This document shows, piece by piece, positions 22,601 to 32,577 of a DNA stretch of 64,000 bases. The position numbers and the translations under genes are program-made. The DNA is from Arachis hypogaea (lineage: Eukaryota > Streptophyta > Magnoliopsida > Fabales > Fabaceae). Below the pieces are notes generated by a model, which was not told where the DNA came from, did no database searches, and worked only from the letters and a program-made list of their open reading frames with translations. The DNA is taken from positions 67,002,841 through 67,066,840 of the forward strand of contig NC_092048.1 in NCBI RefSeq assembly GCF_003086295.3, written 5' to 3'. The first letter of the stretch is position 1. Each line of letters begins with the position of its first letter.

Positions 22601-24600
22601 GCTATCCGAGGAGGACACCTAAGCGAGCCGTAATGGCCTCATCTTCGGCAGGCTCCTCCGGTTTTTTTTTTCGGTTTTTTTTTTTTTTTTTTTACGTTGT
22701 GCTGACCCTCGTTCTTTAAATGACGCTATCCCGAGGAGGACACCTAAAGGCGAGCCGTAATGGCCTCATCTTCGGCAGGCTCTTCTGGTTTTTTTCCGTT
22801 TTTTTTTTTACGTTGTGCTGACCCTCGTTCTTTAAATGACGCTTCCCAGGAGACACCTAAAGGGAGCCGTAATGGCCTCATCTTCGGCAGGCTCTTCGGT
22901 TTTTTTTCCTTTTTTTTTACGTTGTTCTGACCCTCGTTCTTTAAATGACGCTATCCGAGGAGGACACCTAAAGGCGAGCCGTAATGGCCTCATCTTCGGC
23001 AGGTTCCTCCGGTTTTTTTTTTCGGTTTTTTTTTTTTTTTTTACGTTGTGCTGACCCTCGTTCTTTAAATGACGCTATCCGAGGAGGACACCTAAAGGCG
23101 AGCCGTAATGGCCTCATCTTCGGCAGGCTCCTCCGGTTTTTTTTCGGTTTTTTTTTTTTTTACGTTGTTCTGACCTCGTTCTTTAAATGACGCTATCCGA
23201 GGAGGACACTAAAGCGAGCCGTAATGGCCTCATCTTCGGCAGGCTCCTCCGTTTTTTTTTTGTTTTTTTTTTTTTTTTTACGTTGTGCTGACCCTCGTTC
23301 TTTAAATGACGCTATCCCGAGGAGGACAGCTAAAGGCTAGCCGTAATGGCCTCATCTTCGGCAGGCTCTTCTGTTTTTTTTCCGGTTTTTTTTTTTTTTT
23401 TTTACGTTGTGCTGACCTCGTTCTTTAAATGACGCTATCCCGAGGAGGACACCTAAAGGCGAGCCGTAATGGCCTCATCTTCGGCAGGCTCCTCCGGTTT
23501 TTTTTTTTTACGTTGTGGTGACCTCGTTCTTAAATGACGCTATCCCGAGGAGGACACCTAAAGGCGAGCCGTAATGCCTCATCTTCGGCAGGCTCCTCCG
23601 GTTTTTTTTCGGGTTTTTTTTTTTACGTTGTGCTCACCCTCGTTCTTTAAATGACGCTATCCAGAGGAGGACACCTAAAGCGAGCCGTAATGGCCTCATC
23701 TTCGGCAGGCTCTTCTGGTTTTTTTCCAGTTTTTTTTACATTGTGCTGACCCTCTTCTTTAAATGACGCTGTCCCGAGGAGGACACCTAAAGGCGAGCCG
23801 TAATGGCCTCATCTTCGGCAGGTCCTCCGGTTTTTTTTTCGGTTTTTTTTTTTACGTTGTGCTGACCCTCGTTCTTTAAATGACGCTATCCCGAGGAGGA
23901 CACCTAAAGGCGAGCCGTAATGGCCTCATCTTCGGCAGGCTCTCCGGTTTTTTTTTCGTTTTTTTTTACGTTGTGCTACCCTCGTTCTTTAAATGACCTA
24001 TCCGAGGAGGACACCTAAAGGCGAGCCGTAATGGCCTCATCTTCGGCAGGCTCCTCCGGTTTTTTTCGGTTTTTTTTTTTTGTTGTGCTACCCTCGTTCT
24101 TTAAATGACGCTATCCCGAGGAGGACACCTAAAGGCGAGCCGTAATGGCCTCATCTTCGGCAGGCTCCTCCGGTTTTTTTTTTTTTTACGTTGTGCTGAC
24201 CCTCGTTCTTAAATGACGCTATCCCGAGGAGGACACCTAAAGGCGAGCCGTAATGCCTCATCTTCGGCAGGCTCCTCCGGTTTTTTTTCGGTTTTTTTTT
24301 TTTTACGTTGTGCTACCCTCGTTCTTTAAATGACGCTATCCGAGGAGGACACCTAAAGGCGAGCCGTAATGGCCTCATCTTCGGCAGGCTCTTCGGTTTT
24401 TTTCCAGTTTTTTTTTACGTTGTGCTGACCCTCGTTCTTTAAATGACGCTATCCCGAGGAGGACACCTAAAGCGAGCCGTAATGGCCTCATCTTCGGCAG
24501 GCTCCTCCGGTTTTTTTTCGGGTTTTTTTTTTCGTTGTGCTCACCCTCGTTCTTTAAATGACGCTATCCAGAGGAGGACACCTTAAGACGAGCCGTAATG

Positions 24601-26569
24601 GCCTCATCTTCGGCAGGCTCCTCCGGTTTTTTTTTTCGTTTTTTTTTTTTTTTTTACGTTGTGCTGACCCTCGTTCTTTAAATGACGCTATCCCGAGGAG
24701 GACACCTAAAGGCGAGCCGTAATGGCCTCATCTTCGGCAGGCTCTTCCGGTTTTTTTCCAGTTTTTTTTTTACTTGTGCTGACCCTCGTTCTTTAAATGA
24801 CGCTGTCCCGAGGAGGACACCTAAGGCGAGCCGTAATGGCCTCATCTTCGGCAGGCTCATTCGGTTTTTTTTCGGTTTTTTTTCCTTTGTTTTTTACGTT
24901 GTTCTGACCCTCGTTCTTTAAATGACGCTATCCGAGGAGGACACCTAAAGGCGAGCCGTAATGGCCTCATCTTCGGCAGGTTCCTCGGTTTTATTTTTTG
25001 GTTTTTTTCTGTTTTTTTTTACGTTGTGCTGACCCTCGTTCTTTAAATGCCGCTATCCCGAGGAGGACACCTAAAGGCGAGCAGTAATGGCCTCATCTTC
25101 GGCAGGCTCCTCCGGTTTTTTTTTCGGTTTTTTTTTTTTTTTTTTTACGTTGTGCTGACCCTCATTCTTTAAATGACGCTATCCCGAGGAGGACACCTAA
25201 AGGCGAGCCGTAAGGCCTTATTTCGGCAGGCTCTTCTGGTTTTTTTCCAGTTTTTTTTTTACGTTGTGCTGACCCTCGTTCTTTAAATGACGCTGCCCAA
25301 GGAGACACCTAAAGGTGAGCCGTAATGGCCTCATCTTCGGCAGGCTCATTCGGTTTTTTTTCCCTTTGTTTTTTACGTTGTTCTGACCCTCGTTCTTTAA
25401 ATGACGCTATCCGAGGAGGACACCTAAAGGCGAGCCGTAATGGCCTCATCTTCGGCAGGTTCCTCCGGTTTTTTTTTCAGTTTTTTTCTGTTTTTTTTAC
25501 GTTGTGCTGTCCCTCGTTCTTTAAATGACGCTATCCGAGGAGGACACCTAAAGCGAGCAGTAATGGCCTCATCTTCGGCAGTCTCCTCCCGGTTTTTTTT
25601 CGGTTTTTTTCTGTTTTTTTTTTACGTTGTTCTGACCTCGTTCTTAAATGACGCTATCCGAGGAGGACAGCTAAAGCGAGCCGTAATGGCCTCATCTTCG
25701 GCAGGCTCCTCCGATTTTTTTTTTGATTTTTTTGTTTTTTTTTACGTTGTGCTGACCCTCGTTCTTAAATGACGCTATCCCGAGGAGGACAGCTAAAGGC
25801 TAGCCGTAATGGCCTCATCTTCGGCAGGCTCTTCTGTTTTTTTTCCGGTTTTTTTTTTTTTTTTACGTTGTGCTGACCTCGTTCTTAAATGACGCTATCC
25901 CGAGGAGGACACCTAAAGGCGAGCCGTAATGGCCTCATCTTCGGCAGGCTCCTCCGGTTTTTTTTTTTTTTACGTTGTGTGACCTCGTTCTTAAATGACG
26001 CTATCCGAGGAGGACACCTAAAGGCGAGCCGTAATGCCTCATCTTCGGCAGGCTCCTCCGGTTTTTTTTCGGGTTTTTTTTTTTTACGTTGTGCTCACCC
26101 TCGTTCTTTAAATGACGCTATCCGAGGAGGACACCTAAAGGCGAGCCGTAATGGCCTCATCTTCGGCAGGCTCTTCGGTTTTTTTCGTTTTTTTTTACTT
26201 GTGCTGACCTCTTCTTTAAATGACGCTTCCCGAGGAGGACACCTAAAGGCGAGCCGTAATGGCCTCATCTTCGGCAGGTTCCTTCGGTTTTATTTTTGGT
26301 TTTTTTCTGTTTTTTTTTACGTTGTGCTGACCCTCGTTCTTTAAATGCGCTATCCGAGGAGGACACCTAAAGGCGAGCCGTAATGGCCTCATCTTCGGCA
26401 GGCTCTCCGGTTTTTTTTTCGTTTTTTTTTTACGTTGTGCTCACCCTCGTTCTTTAAATGACCTATCCGAGGAGGACACCTAAAGGCGAGCCGTAATGGC
26501 CTCATCTTCGGAGGCTCCTCCGGTTTTTTTCGGGTTTTTTTTTTCGTTGTGCTCACCCTCGTTCTTTAA
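24601..26569 (+). repeat. Family A monomers, partly smoothed
   Basis: Family A subtypes reappear (CATTCGG with CCTTTG near 24,860 and 25,345; GCCGCTATCC/GAGCAG at 25,048; GGCTAGCC at 25,800) but still carry the one-base deletions of the preceding block. The stretch 25,321-26,150 is paralogous to 31,278-32,110 at about 5.96-5.98 kb offset and differs from it mainly at subtype-diagnostic sites. No gene; the open frame at 25,889-26,344 is four monomers read through. Confidence 0.82.
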
Positions 26570-29380
26570 ATGACGCTATCCCGAGGAGGACACCTAAAGG
26601 CGAGCCGTAATGGCCTCATCTTCGGCAGGCTCCTCCGGTTTTTTTTTTTTTTACGTTGTGGTGACCCTCGTTCTTTAAATGACGCTATCCGAGGAGGACA
26701 CCTAAAGGCGAGCCGTAATAGCCTCATCTTCGGCAGGCTCCTCCGGTTTTTTTTCGGGTTTTTTTTTTTACGTTGTGCTCACCCTCGTTCTTTAAATGAC
26801 ACTATCCAGAGGAGGACACCTAAAGGCGAGCCGTAATGGCCTCATCTTCGGCAGGCTCTTCTGGTTTTTTTCCAGTTTTTTTTACATTGTGCTGACACTC
26901 ATTCTTTAAATGACGCTGTCCCGAGGAGGACACCTAAAGCGAGCCGTAATGGCCTCATCTTCGGCAGGCTCCTCCGGTTTTTTTCGGGTTTTTTTTTTCC
27001 GTTGTGCTCACCCTCGTTCTTTAAATGACGCTATCCAGAGGAGGACACCTTAAGACGAGCCGTCATGGCCTCATCTTCGGTAGGCTCCTCCGGTTTTATT
27101 TTTTCGTCTTTTTCTTTTTTTTTTACGTTGTGCTGACCCTCGTTCTTTAAATGACGCTATCCCGAGGAGGACACCTAAAGGCGAGCCGTAATGGCCTCAT
27201 CTTCGGCAGGCTCTTCCGGTTTTTTTCCCAGTTTTTTTTTTACATTGTGCTGACCCTCGTTCTTTAAATGACGCTGTCCCGAGGAGGACACCTAGAGGCG
27301 AGCCGTAATGGCCTCATCTTCGGCAGGCTCATTCGGTTTTTTTTCGGTTTTTTTCCCTTTGTTTTTTACGTTGTTCTGACCCTCGTTCTTTAAATGACGC
27401 TATCCCGAGGAGGACACCTAAAGGCGAGCCGTAATGGCCTCATCTTCGGCAGGTTCCTTCGGTTTTATTTTTGGTTTTTTTCTGTTTTTTTTTACGTTGT
27501 GCTGACCCTCGTTCTTTAAATGCCGCTATCCCGAGGAGGACACCTAAAGGCGAGCAGTAATGGCCTCATCTTCGGCAGGCTCTTCCGGTTTTTTTTCCAG
27601 TATTTTTTTTTACGTTGTGCTCACCCTCGTTCTTTAAATGACACTATCCAGAGGAGGACACCTAAAGGCGAGCCGTAATGGCCTCATCTTCGGCAGGCTC
27701 CTCCGGTTTTTTTCGGGTTTTTTTTTCGTTGTGCTCACCCTCGTTCTTTAAATGACGCTATCCAGAGGAGGACACCTTAAGACGAGCCGTAATGGCCTCA
27801 TCTTCGGCAGGCTCCTCCGGTTTTATTTTTTCGGATTTTTTCTTCTTTTTTTTTACATTGTGCTGACCCTCGTTCTTTAAATGACGCTATCCCGAGGAGG
27901 ACACCTAAAGGCGAGCCGTAATGGCCTCATCTTCGGCAGGCTCTTCTGGTTTTTTTCCCAGTTTTTTTTTTTTACGTTGTGCTGATCCTCGTTCTTTAAA
28001 TGACGCTGTCCCAAGGAGAACACCTAAAGGTGAGCCGTAATGGCCTCATCTTCGGTAGGCTCATTCGGTTTTTTTCCCTTTGTTTTTTACGTTGTTCTGA
28101 CCCTCGTTCTTTAAATGACGCTATCCCGAGGAGGACACCTAAAGGCGAGCCGTAATGGCCTCATCTTCGGCAGGTTCCTCCGGTTTTATTTTTTCGGTTT
28201 TTTTCTATTTTTTTTACGTTGTGCTGACCCTCGTTCTTTAAATGCCGCTATCCCGAGGAGGACACCTAAAGGCGAGCAGTAATGGCCTCATCTTCGGCAG
28301 GCTCTTCAGGTTTTTTTTCCAGTATTTTTTTTTACGTTGTGCTGACCCTCGTTCTTTAAATGACGCTATCCCGAGGAGGACACCTAAAGGCGAGCTGTAA
28401 TGGCCTCATCTTCGGCAGGCTCCTCCCGGTTTTTTTTCGGTTTTTTTCCGGTTTTTTTTACGTTGTTCTGAACCTCGTTCTATAAATGACGCTATCCCGA
28501 GGAGGACAGCTAAAGTCGAGCCGTAATGGCCTCATCTTCGGCAGGATCCTCCGATTTTATTTTTTTGATTTTTTTCGGTTTTTTTTTTACGTTGTGCTGA
28601 CCCTCGTTCTTTAAATTGACGCTATGCCGAGGAGGACAGCTAAAGGCTAGCCGTAATAGCCTCATCTTCGGCAGGCTCCTCCGGTTTTTTTTTTACGTTG
28701 TGCTGACCCTCGTTCTTTAAATGACGCTATCCCGAGGAGGACACCTAAAGGCGAGCAGTAATAGCCTCATCTTCGGCAGGCTCCTCCGGTTTTTTTTTCG
28801 GGTTTTTTTTTTTACGTTGTGCTCACCCTCGTTCTTTAAATGACACTATCCAGAGGAGGACACCTAAAGGCGAGCCGTAATCGCCTCATTTCAGCAGGGT
28901 CCTCCATTTTTTTTCTGATTTTTTCATTTTTTTTTTACGTTATGCTGACCCTCGTTCTTTAAATGATGCTATCCCGAGGAGGACACCTAAAGGCGAGCCG
29001 TATTGGCCAATCTTCGGACGGCTCCTCATGGTTTTTTTTTTTTTACGTTGTGCTGACCCTCGTTCTTTAAATGATGCTATCCCGAGGAGGACACTTAAAG
29101 GCGAGCCGTAATGGCATCATCTTCGGCAGGCTCCTCCGGTTTTTTTTTTGGTTTTTTTTCTTTTTTTTTTTACGTTGTGCTGACCCTCGTTGTTTAAATG
29201 ACGCTATCCCGAGGAGGACACCTAAATGCGAGCCGTAATGGCCTCATCTTCGGCAGGCTCTTCCGGTTTTTTTTCCAGTTTTTTTTTACGTTGTGCTGAC
29301 CCTCGTTCATTAAATGACGCTATCCCGAGGAGGACACCTAATGACGAGTCGTAATGGCCTCATCTTCGGCAGGCTCATTC
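26570..29380 (+). repeat. Segmental duplication with 6.01 kb offset, copy 1 (~2.8 kb)
   Basis: Pairs with 32,578-35,395. Shared private variants are GTTGTGGTGACC near 26,656, CACCTTAAGACGAGCCGTCA near 27,046, GGTTTTATTTTTTCGTC near 27,095, CACCTAGAGGCGAG near 27,290, GGATCC at 28,544, CGTATTGGCC near 29,000, ATCTTCGGACGGCTCC near 29,010, and CACCTAATGACGAGTCG near 29,335. The offset drifts only from 6,008 to 6,016, so the copies are almost collinear. After about 29,380 the copies diverge (GCTCATTCGG here, GCTCTTCCGG at 35,388). Confidence 0.9.
27310..28880 (+). repeat. 1.57 kb segment present three times, copy 1
   Basis: A block of about 13 monomers found here, at 29,355-30,920 and at 33,320-34,895. 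Ordered markers are CATTCGG with CCCTTTG, CCTTCGGTTTTA, GCCGCTATCC/GAGCAGTAA with CCAGTATTTT, CACCTTAAGACGAG, TCGGATTTTTTCTTC, CCAAGGAGAACACC, CTTCAGGTTTT, CGTTCTATAAATG with GCAGGATCC, and GACGCTATGCCGAGG. The BamHI motif GGATCC sits at 28,544. Confidence 0.88.
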
Positions 29381-30920
29381 GGTTTTTTTTCGGTTTTTTT
29401 CCCTTTGTTTTTTACGTTGTTCTGACCCTCGTTCTTTAAATGACGCTATCCCGAGGAGGACACCTAAAGGCGAGCCGTAATGGCCTCATCTTCGGCAGGT
29501 TCCTTCGGTTTTATATTTTTGTTTTTTTCTGTTTTTTTTTACGTTGTGCTGACCCTCGTTCTTTAAATGCCGCTATCCCGAGGAGGACACCTAAAGGCGA
29601 GCAGTAATGGCCTCATCTTCGGCAGGCTCTTCCGGTTTTTTTTCCAGTATTTTTTTTTACGTTGTGCTCACCCTCGTTCTTTAAATGACACTATCCAGAG
29701 GAGGACACCTAAGGCGAGCCGTAATGGCCTCATCTTCGGCAGGCTCCTCCGGTTTTTTTCGGGTTTTTTTTTCGTTGTGCTCACCCTCGTTCTTTAAATG
29801 ACGCTATCCAGAGGAGGACACCTTAAGACGAGCCGTAATGGCCTCATCTTCGGCAGGCTCCTCCGGTTTTATTTTTTCGGATTTTTTCTTCTTTTTTTTT
29901 ACATTGTGCTGACCCTCGTTCTTTAAATGACGCTATCCCGAGGAGGACACTAAAGGCGAGCCGTAATGGCCTCATCTTCGGCAGGCTCTTCTGGTTTTTT
30001 TCCCAGTTTTTTTTTTACGTTGTGCTGACCCTCGTTCTTTAAATGACGCTGTCCCAAGGAGAACACCTAAAGGTGAGCCGTAATGGCCTCATCTTCGGTA
30101 GGCTCATTCGGTTTTTTTCCCTTTGTTTTTTACGTTGTTCTGACCCTCGTTCTTTAAATGACGCTATCCCGAGGAGGACACCTAAAGGCGAGCCGTCATG
30201 GCCTCATCTTCGGCAGGTTCCTCCGGTTTTATTTTTTCGGTTTTTTTCTATTTTTTTTACGTTGTGCTGACCCTCGTTCTTTAAATGCCGCTATCCCGAG
30301 GAGGACACCTAAAGGCGAGCAGTAATGGCCTCATCTTCGGCAGGCTCTTCAGGTTTTTTTTCCAGTATTTTTTTTTACGTTGTGCTGACCCTCGTTCTTT
30401 AAATGACGCTATCCCGAGGAGGACACCTAAAGGCGAGCTGTAATGGCCTCATCTTCGGCAGGCTCCTCCCGGTTTTTTTTCGGTTTTTTTCCGGTTTTTT
30501 TTACGTTGTTCTGAACCTCGTTCTATAAATGACGCTATCCCGAGGAGGACAGCTAAAGTCGAGCCGTAATGGCCTCATCTTCGGCAGGATCCTCCGATTT
30601 TATTTTTTCGATTTTTTTCGGTTTTTTTTTTACGTTGTGCTGACCCTCGTTCTTTAAATTGACGCTATGCCGAGGAGGACAGCTAAAGGCTAGCCGTAAT
30701 AGCCTCATCTTCGGCAGGCTCCTCCGGTTTTTTTTTACGTTGTGCTGACCCTCGTTCTTTAAATGACGCTATCCCGAGGAGGACACCTAAAGGCGAGCAG
30801 TAATAGCCTCATCTTCGGCAGGCTCCTCCGGTTTTTTTTTCGGGTTTTTTTTTTTACGTTGTGCTCACCCTCGTTCTTTAAATGACACTATCCAGAGGAG
30901 GACACCTAAAGGCGAGCCGT
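29355..30920 (+). repeat. 1.57 kb segment present three times, copy 2
   Basis: Same ordered markers as copy 1 at about 2,045 bp offset: TCGGATTTTTTCTTC at 29,877, GGATCC at 30,588 and CGTTCTATAAATG near 30,518. It diverges from copies 1 and 3 at about 30,920, where they enter the CGTAATCGCCTCA subtype and this copy keeps the ordinary core. Confidence 0.88.
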
Positions 30921-32577
30921 AATGGCCTCATCTTCGGCAGGCTCCTCCGGTTTTTTTCGGGTTTTTTTTCCGTTGTGCTCACCCTCGTTCTTTAATTGAC
31001 GCTATCCAGAGGAGGACACCTTAAGACAAGCCGTAATGGCCTCATCTTCGGCAGGCTCCTCCGGTTTTATTTTTTCGGTTTTTTTCTTTTTTTTTTTTTT
31101 TACGTTGTGCTGACCCTCATTCTTTAAATGACGCTATCCCGAGGAGGACACCTAAAGGCGAGCCGTCAAGGCCTTATTTTCGGTAGGCTCTTCTGGTTTT
31201 TTTCCCAGTTTTTTTTTTTACGTTGTGCTGACCCTCGTTCTTTAAATGACGCTGCCCCAAGGAGAACACCTAAAGGTGAGCCGTAATGGCCTCATCTTCG
31301 GCAGGCTCATTCGGTTTTTTTTCCCTTTGTTTTTTACGTTGTTCTGACCCTCGTTCTTTAAATGACGCTATCTCGAGGAGGACACCTAAAGGCGAGCCGT
31401 AATGGCCTCATCTTCGGCAGGGTCCTCCGGTTTTATTTTTTCGGTTTTTTTCTGTTTTTTTTACGTTGTGCTGTCCCTCGTTCTTTAAATGACGCTATCT
31501 CGAGGAGGACACCTAAAGACGAGCAGTAATGGCCTCATCTTCGGCAGTCTCCTCCCGGTTTTTTTTCGGTTTTTTTCTGGTTTTTTTTTTACGTTGTTCT
31601 GAACCTCGTTCGATAAATGACGCTATCTCGAGGAGGACAGCTAAAGTCGAGCCGTAATGGCCTCATCTTCGGCAGGCTCCTCCGATTTTATTTTTTTGAT
31701 TTTTTTTGGTTTTTTTTTACGTTGTGCTGACCCTCGTTCTTGAAATTGACGCTATCCCGAGGAGGACAGCTAAAGGCTAGCCGTAATGGCCTCATCTTCG
31801 GCAGGCTCTTATGTTTTTTTTCCGGGTTTTTTTATTTATTTATTTTTTACGTTGTGCTGACTCTCGTTCCTTAAATGACGCTATCCCGAGGAGGACACCT
31901 AAAGGCGAGCCGTAATGGCCTCATCTTCGGCAGGCTCCTCCGGTTTTTTTTTTTACGTTGTGGTGACTCTCGTTCCTTAAATGACGCTATCCCGAGGAGG
32001 ACACCTAAAGGCGAGCCGTAATAGCCTCATCTTCGGCAGGCTCCTCCGGTTTTTTTTCGGGTTTTTTTTTTTACGTTGTGCTCACCCTGGTTCTTTAAAT
32101 GACACTATCCAGAGGAGGACACCTAAAGGCGAGCCGTAATGGCCTCATCTTCGGCAGGCTCTTCTGGTTTTTTTCCAAGTTTTTTTTACATTGTGCTGAC
32201 ACTCATTCTTTAAATGACGCTGTCCCGAGGAGGACACCTAAAGGCGAGCCGTAATGGCCTCATCTTCGGCAGGTTCCTTCGGTTTTATATTTTTGGTTTT
32301 TTTCTGTTTTTTTTTACGTTGTGCTGACCCTCGTTCTTTAAATGCCGCTATCCCGAGGAGGACACCTAAAGGCGAGCAGTAATGGCCTCATCTTCGGCAG
32401 GCTCTTCCGGTTTTTTTTTCCAGTATTTTTTTTTTACGTTGTGCTCACCCTCGTTCTTAAAATGACACTATCCAGAGGAGGACACCTAAAGGCGAGCCGT
32501 AATGGCCTCATCTTCGGCAGGCTCCTCCGGTTTTTTTCGGGTTTTTTTTTTTCGTTGTGCTCACCCTCGTTCTTTAA
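30921..32577 (+). repeat. Family A monomers with clean subtype variants
   Basis: Well-resolved family A monomers that separate the third-copy blocks. They include CTATCTCGAGG cores near 31,371, 31,498 and 31,626 (XhoI motif CTCGAG), GTGCTGTCCC near 31,472, CGATAAATG at 31,611, AAAGTCGAG at 31,643, GGCTAGCC at 31,777 with TTTATTTATTTA, and GTTGTGGTGACTCTCG at 31,958. The piece 32,265-32,575 is a further partial copy of the GCCGCTATCC/CCAGTATT series. This stretch is the clean partner of 25,321-26,150. Confidence 0.85.

Larger units (their letters stand above)
8757..24600 (+). repeat. Homogeneous monomer block, ~16 kb, with recurrent 1-base deletions
   Basis: Roughly 135 monomers nearly identical to the consensus, unlike the subtype-rich flanks. 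Linkers are long uninterrupted T runs (for example 24 T at 10,741-10,764) where flanking units have TTTATTTA. One-base deletions recur at the same few sites: CTATCCGAGG for CTATCCCGAGG, AAAGCGAG for AAAGGCGAG, GACCTCG for GACCCTCG, AATGCCTC for AATGGCCTC, and CTCTCCGG or CTCCTCGG for CTCCTCCGG. These are sites where family A subtypes differ from each other. Traces of subtypes survive: GTGCTCACC near 20,830, 21,410, 22,575 and 23,630, and CAGCTAAAGGCTAGCC near 23,325. Either this is a truly homogenised core or an averaged consensus; I favour the latter. Confidence 0.85.

Noticed and set aside
8757..24600. Repeat-spacer pattern resembling a CRISPR array
   Set aside because: The conserved unit is ~95 bp and the 'spacers' are low-complexity T tracts that are not unique; no cas genes. 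It is a satellite.
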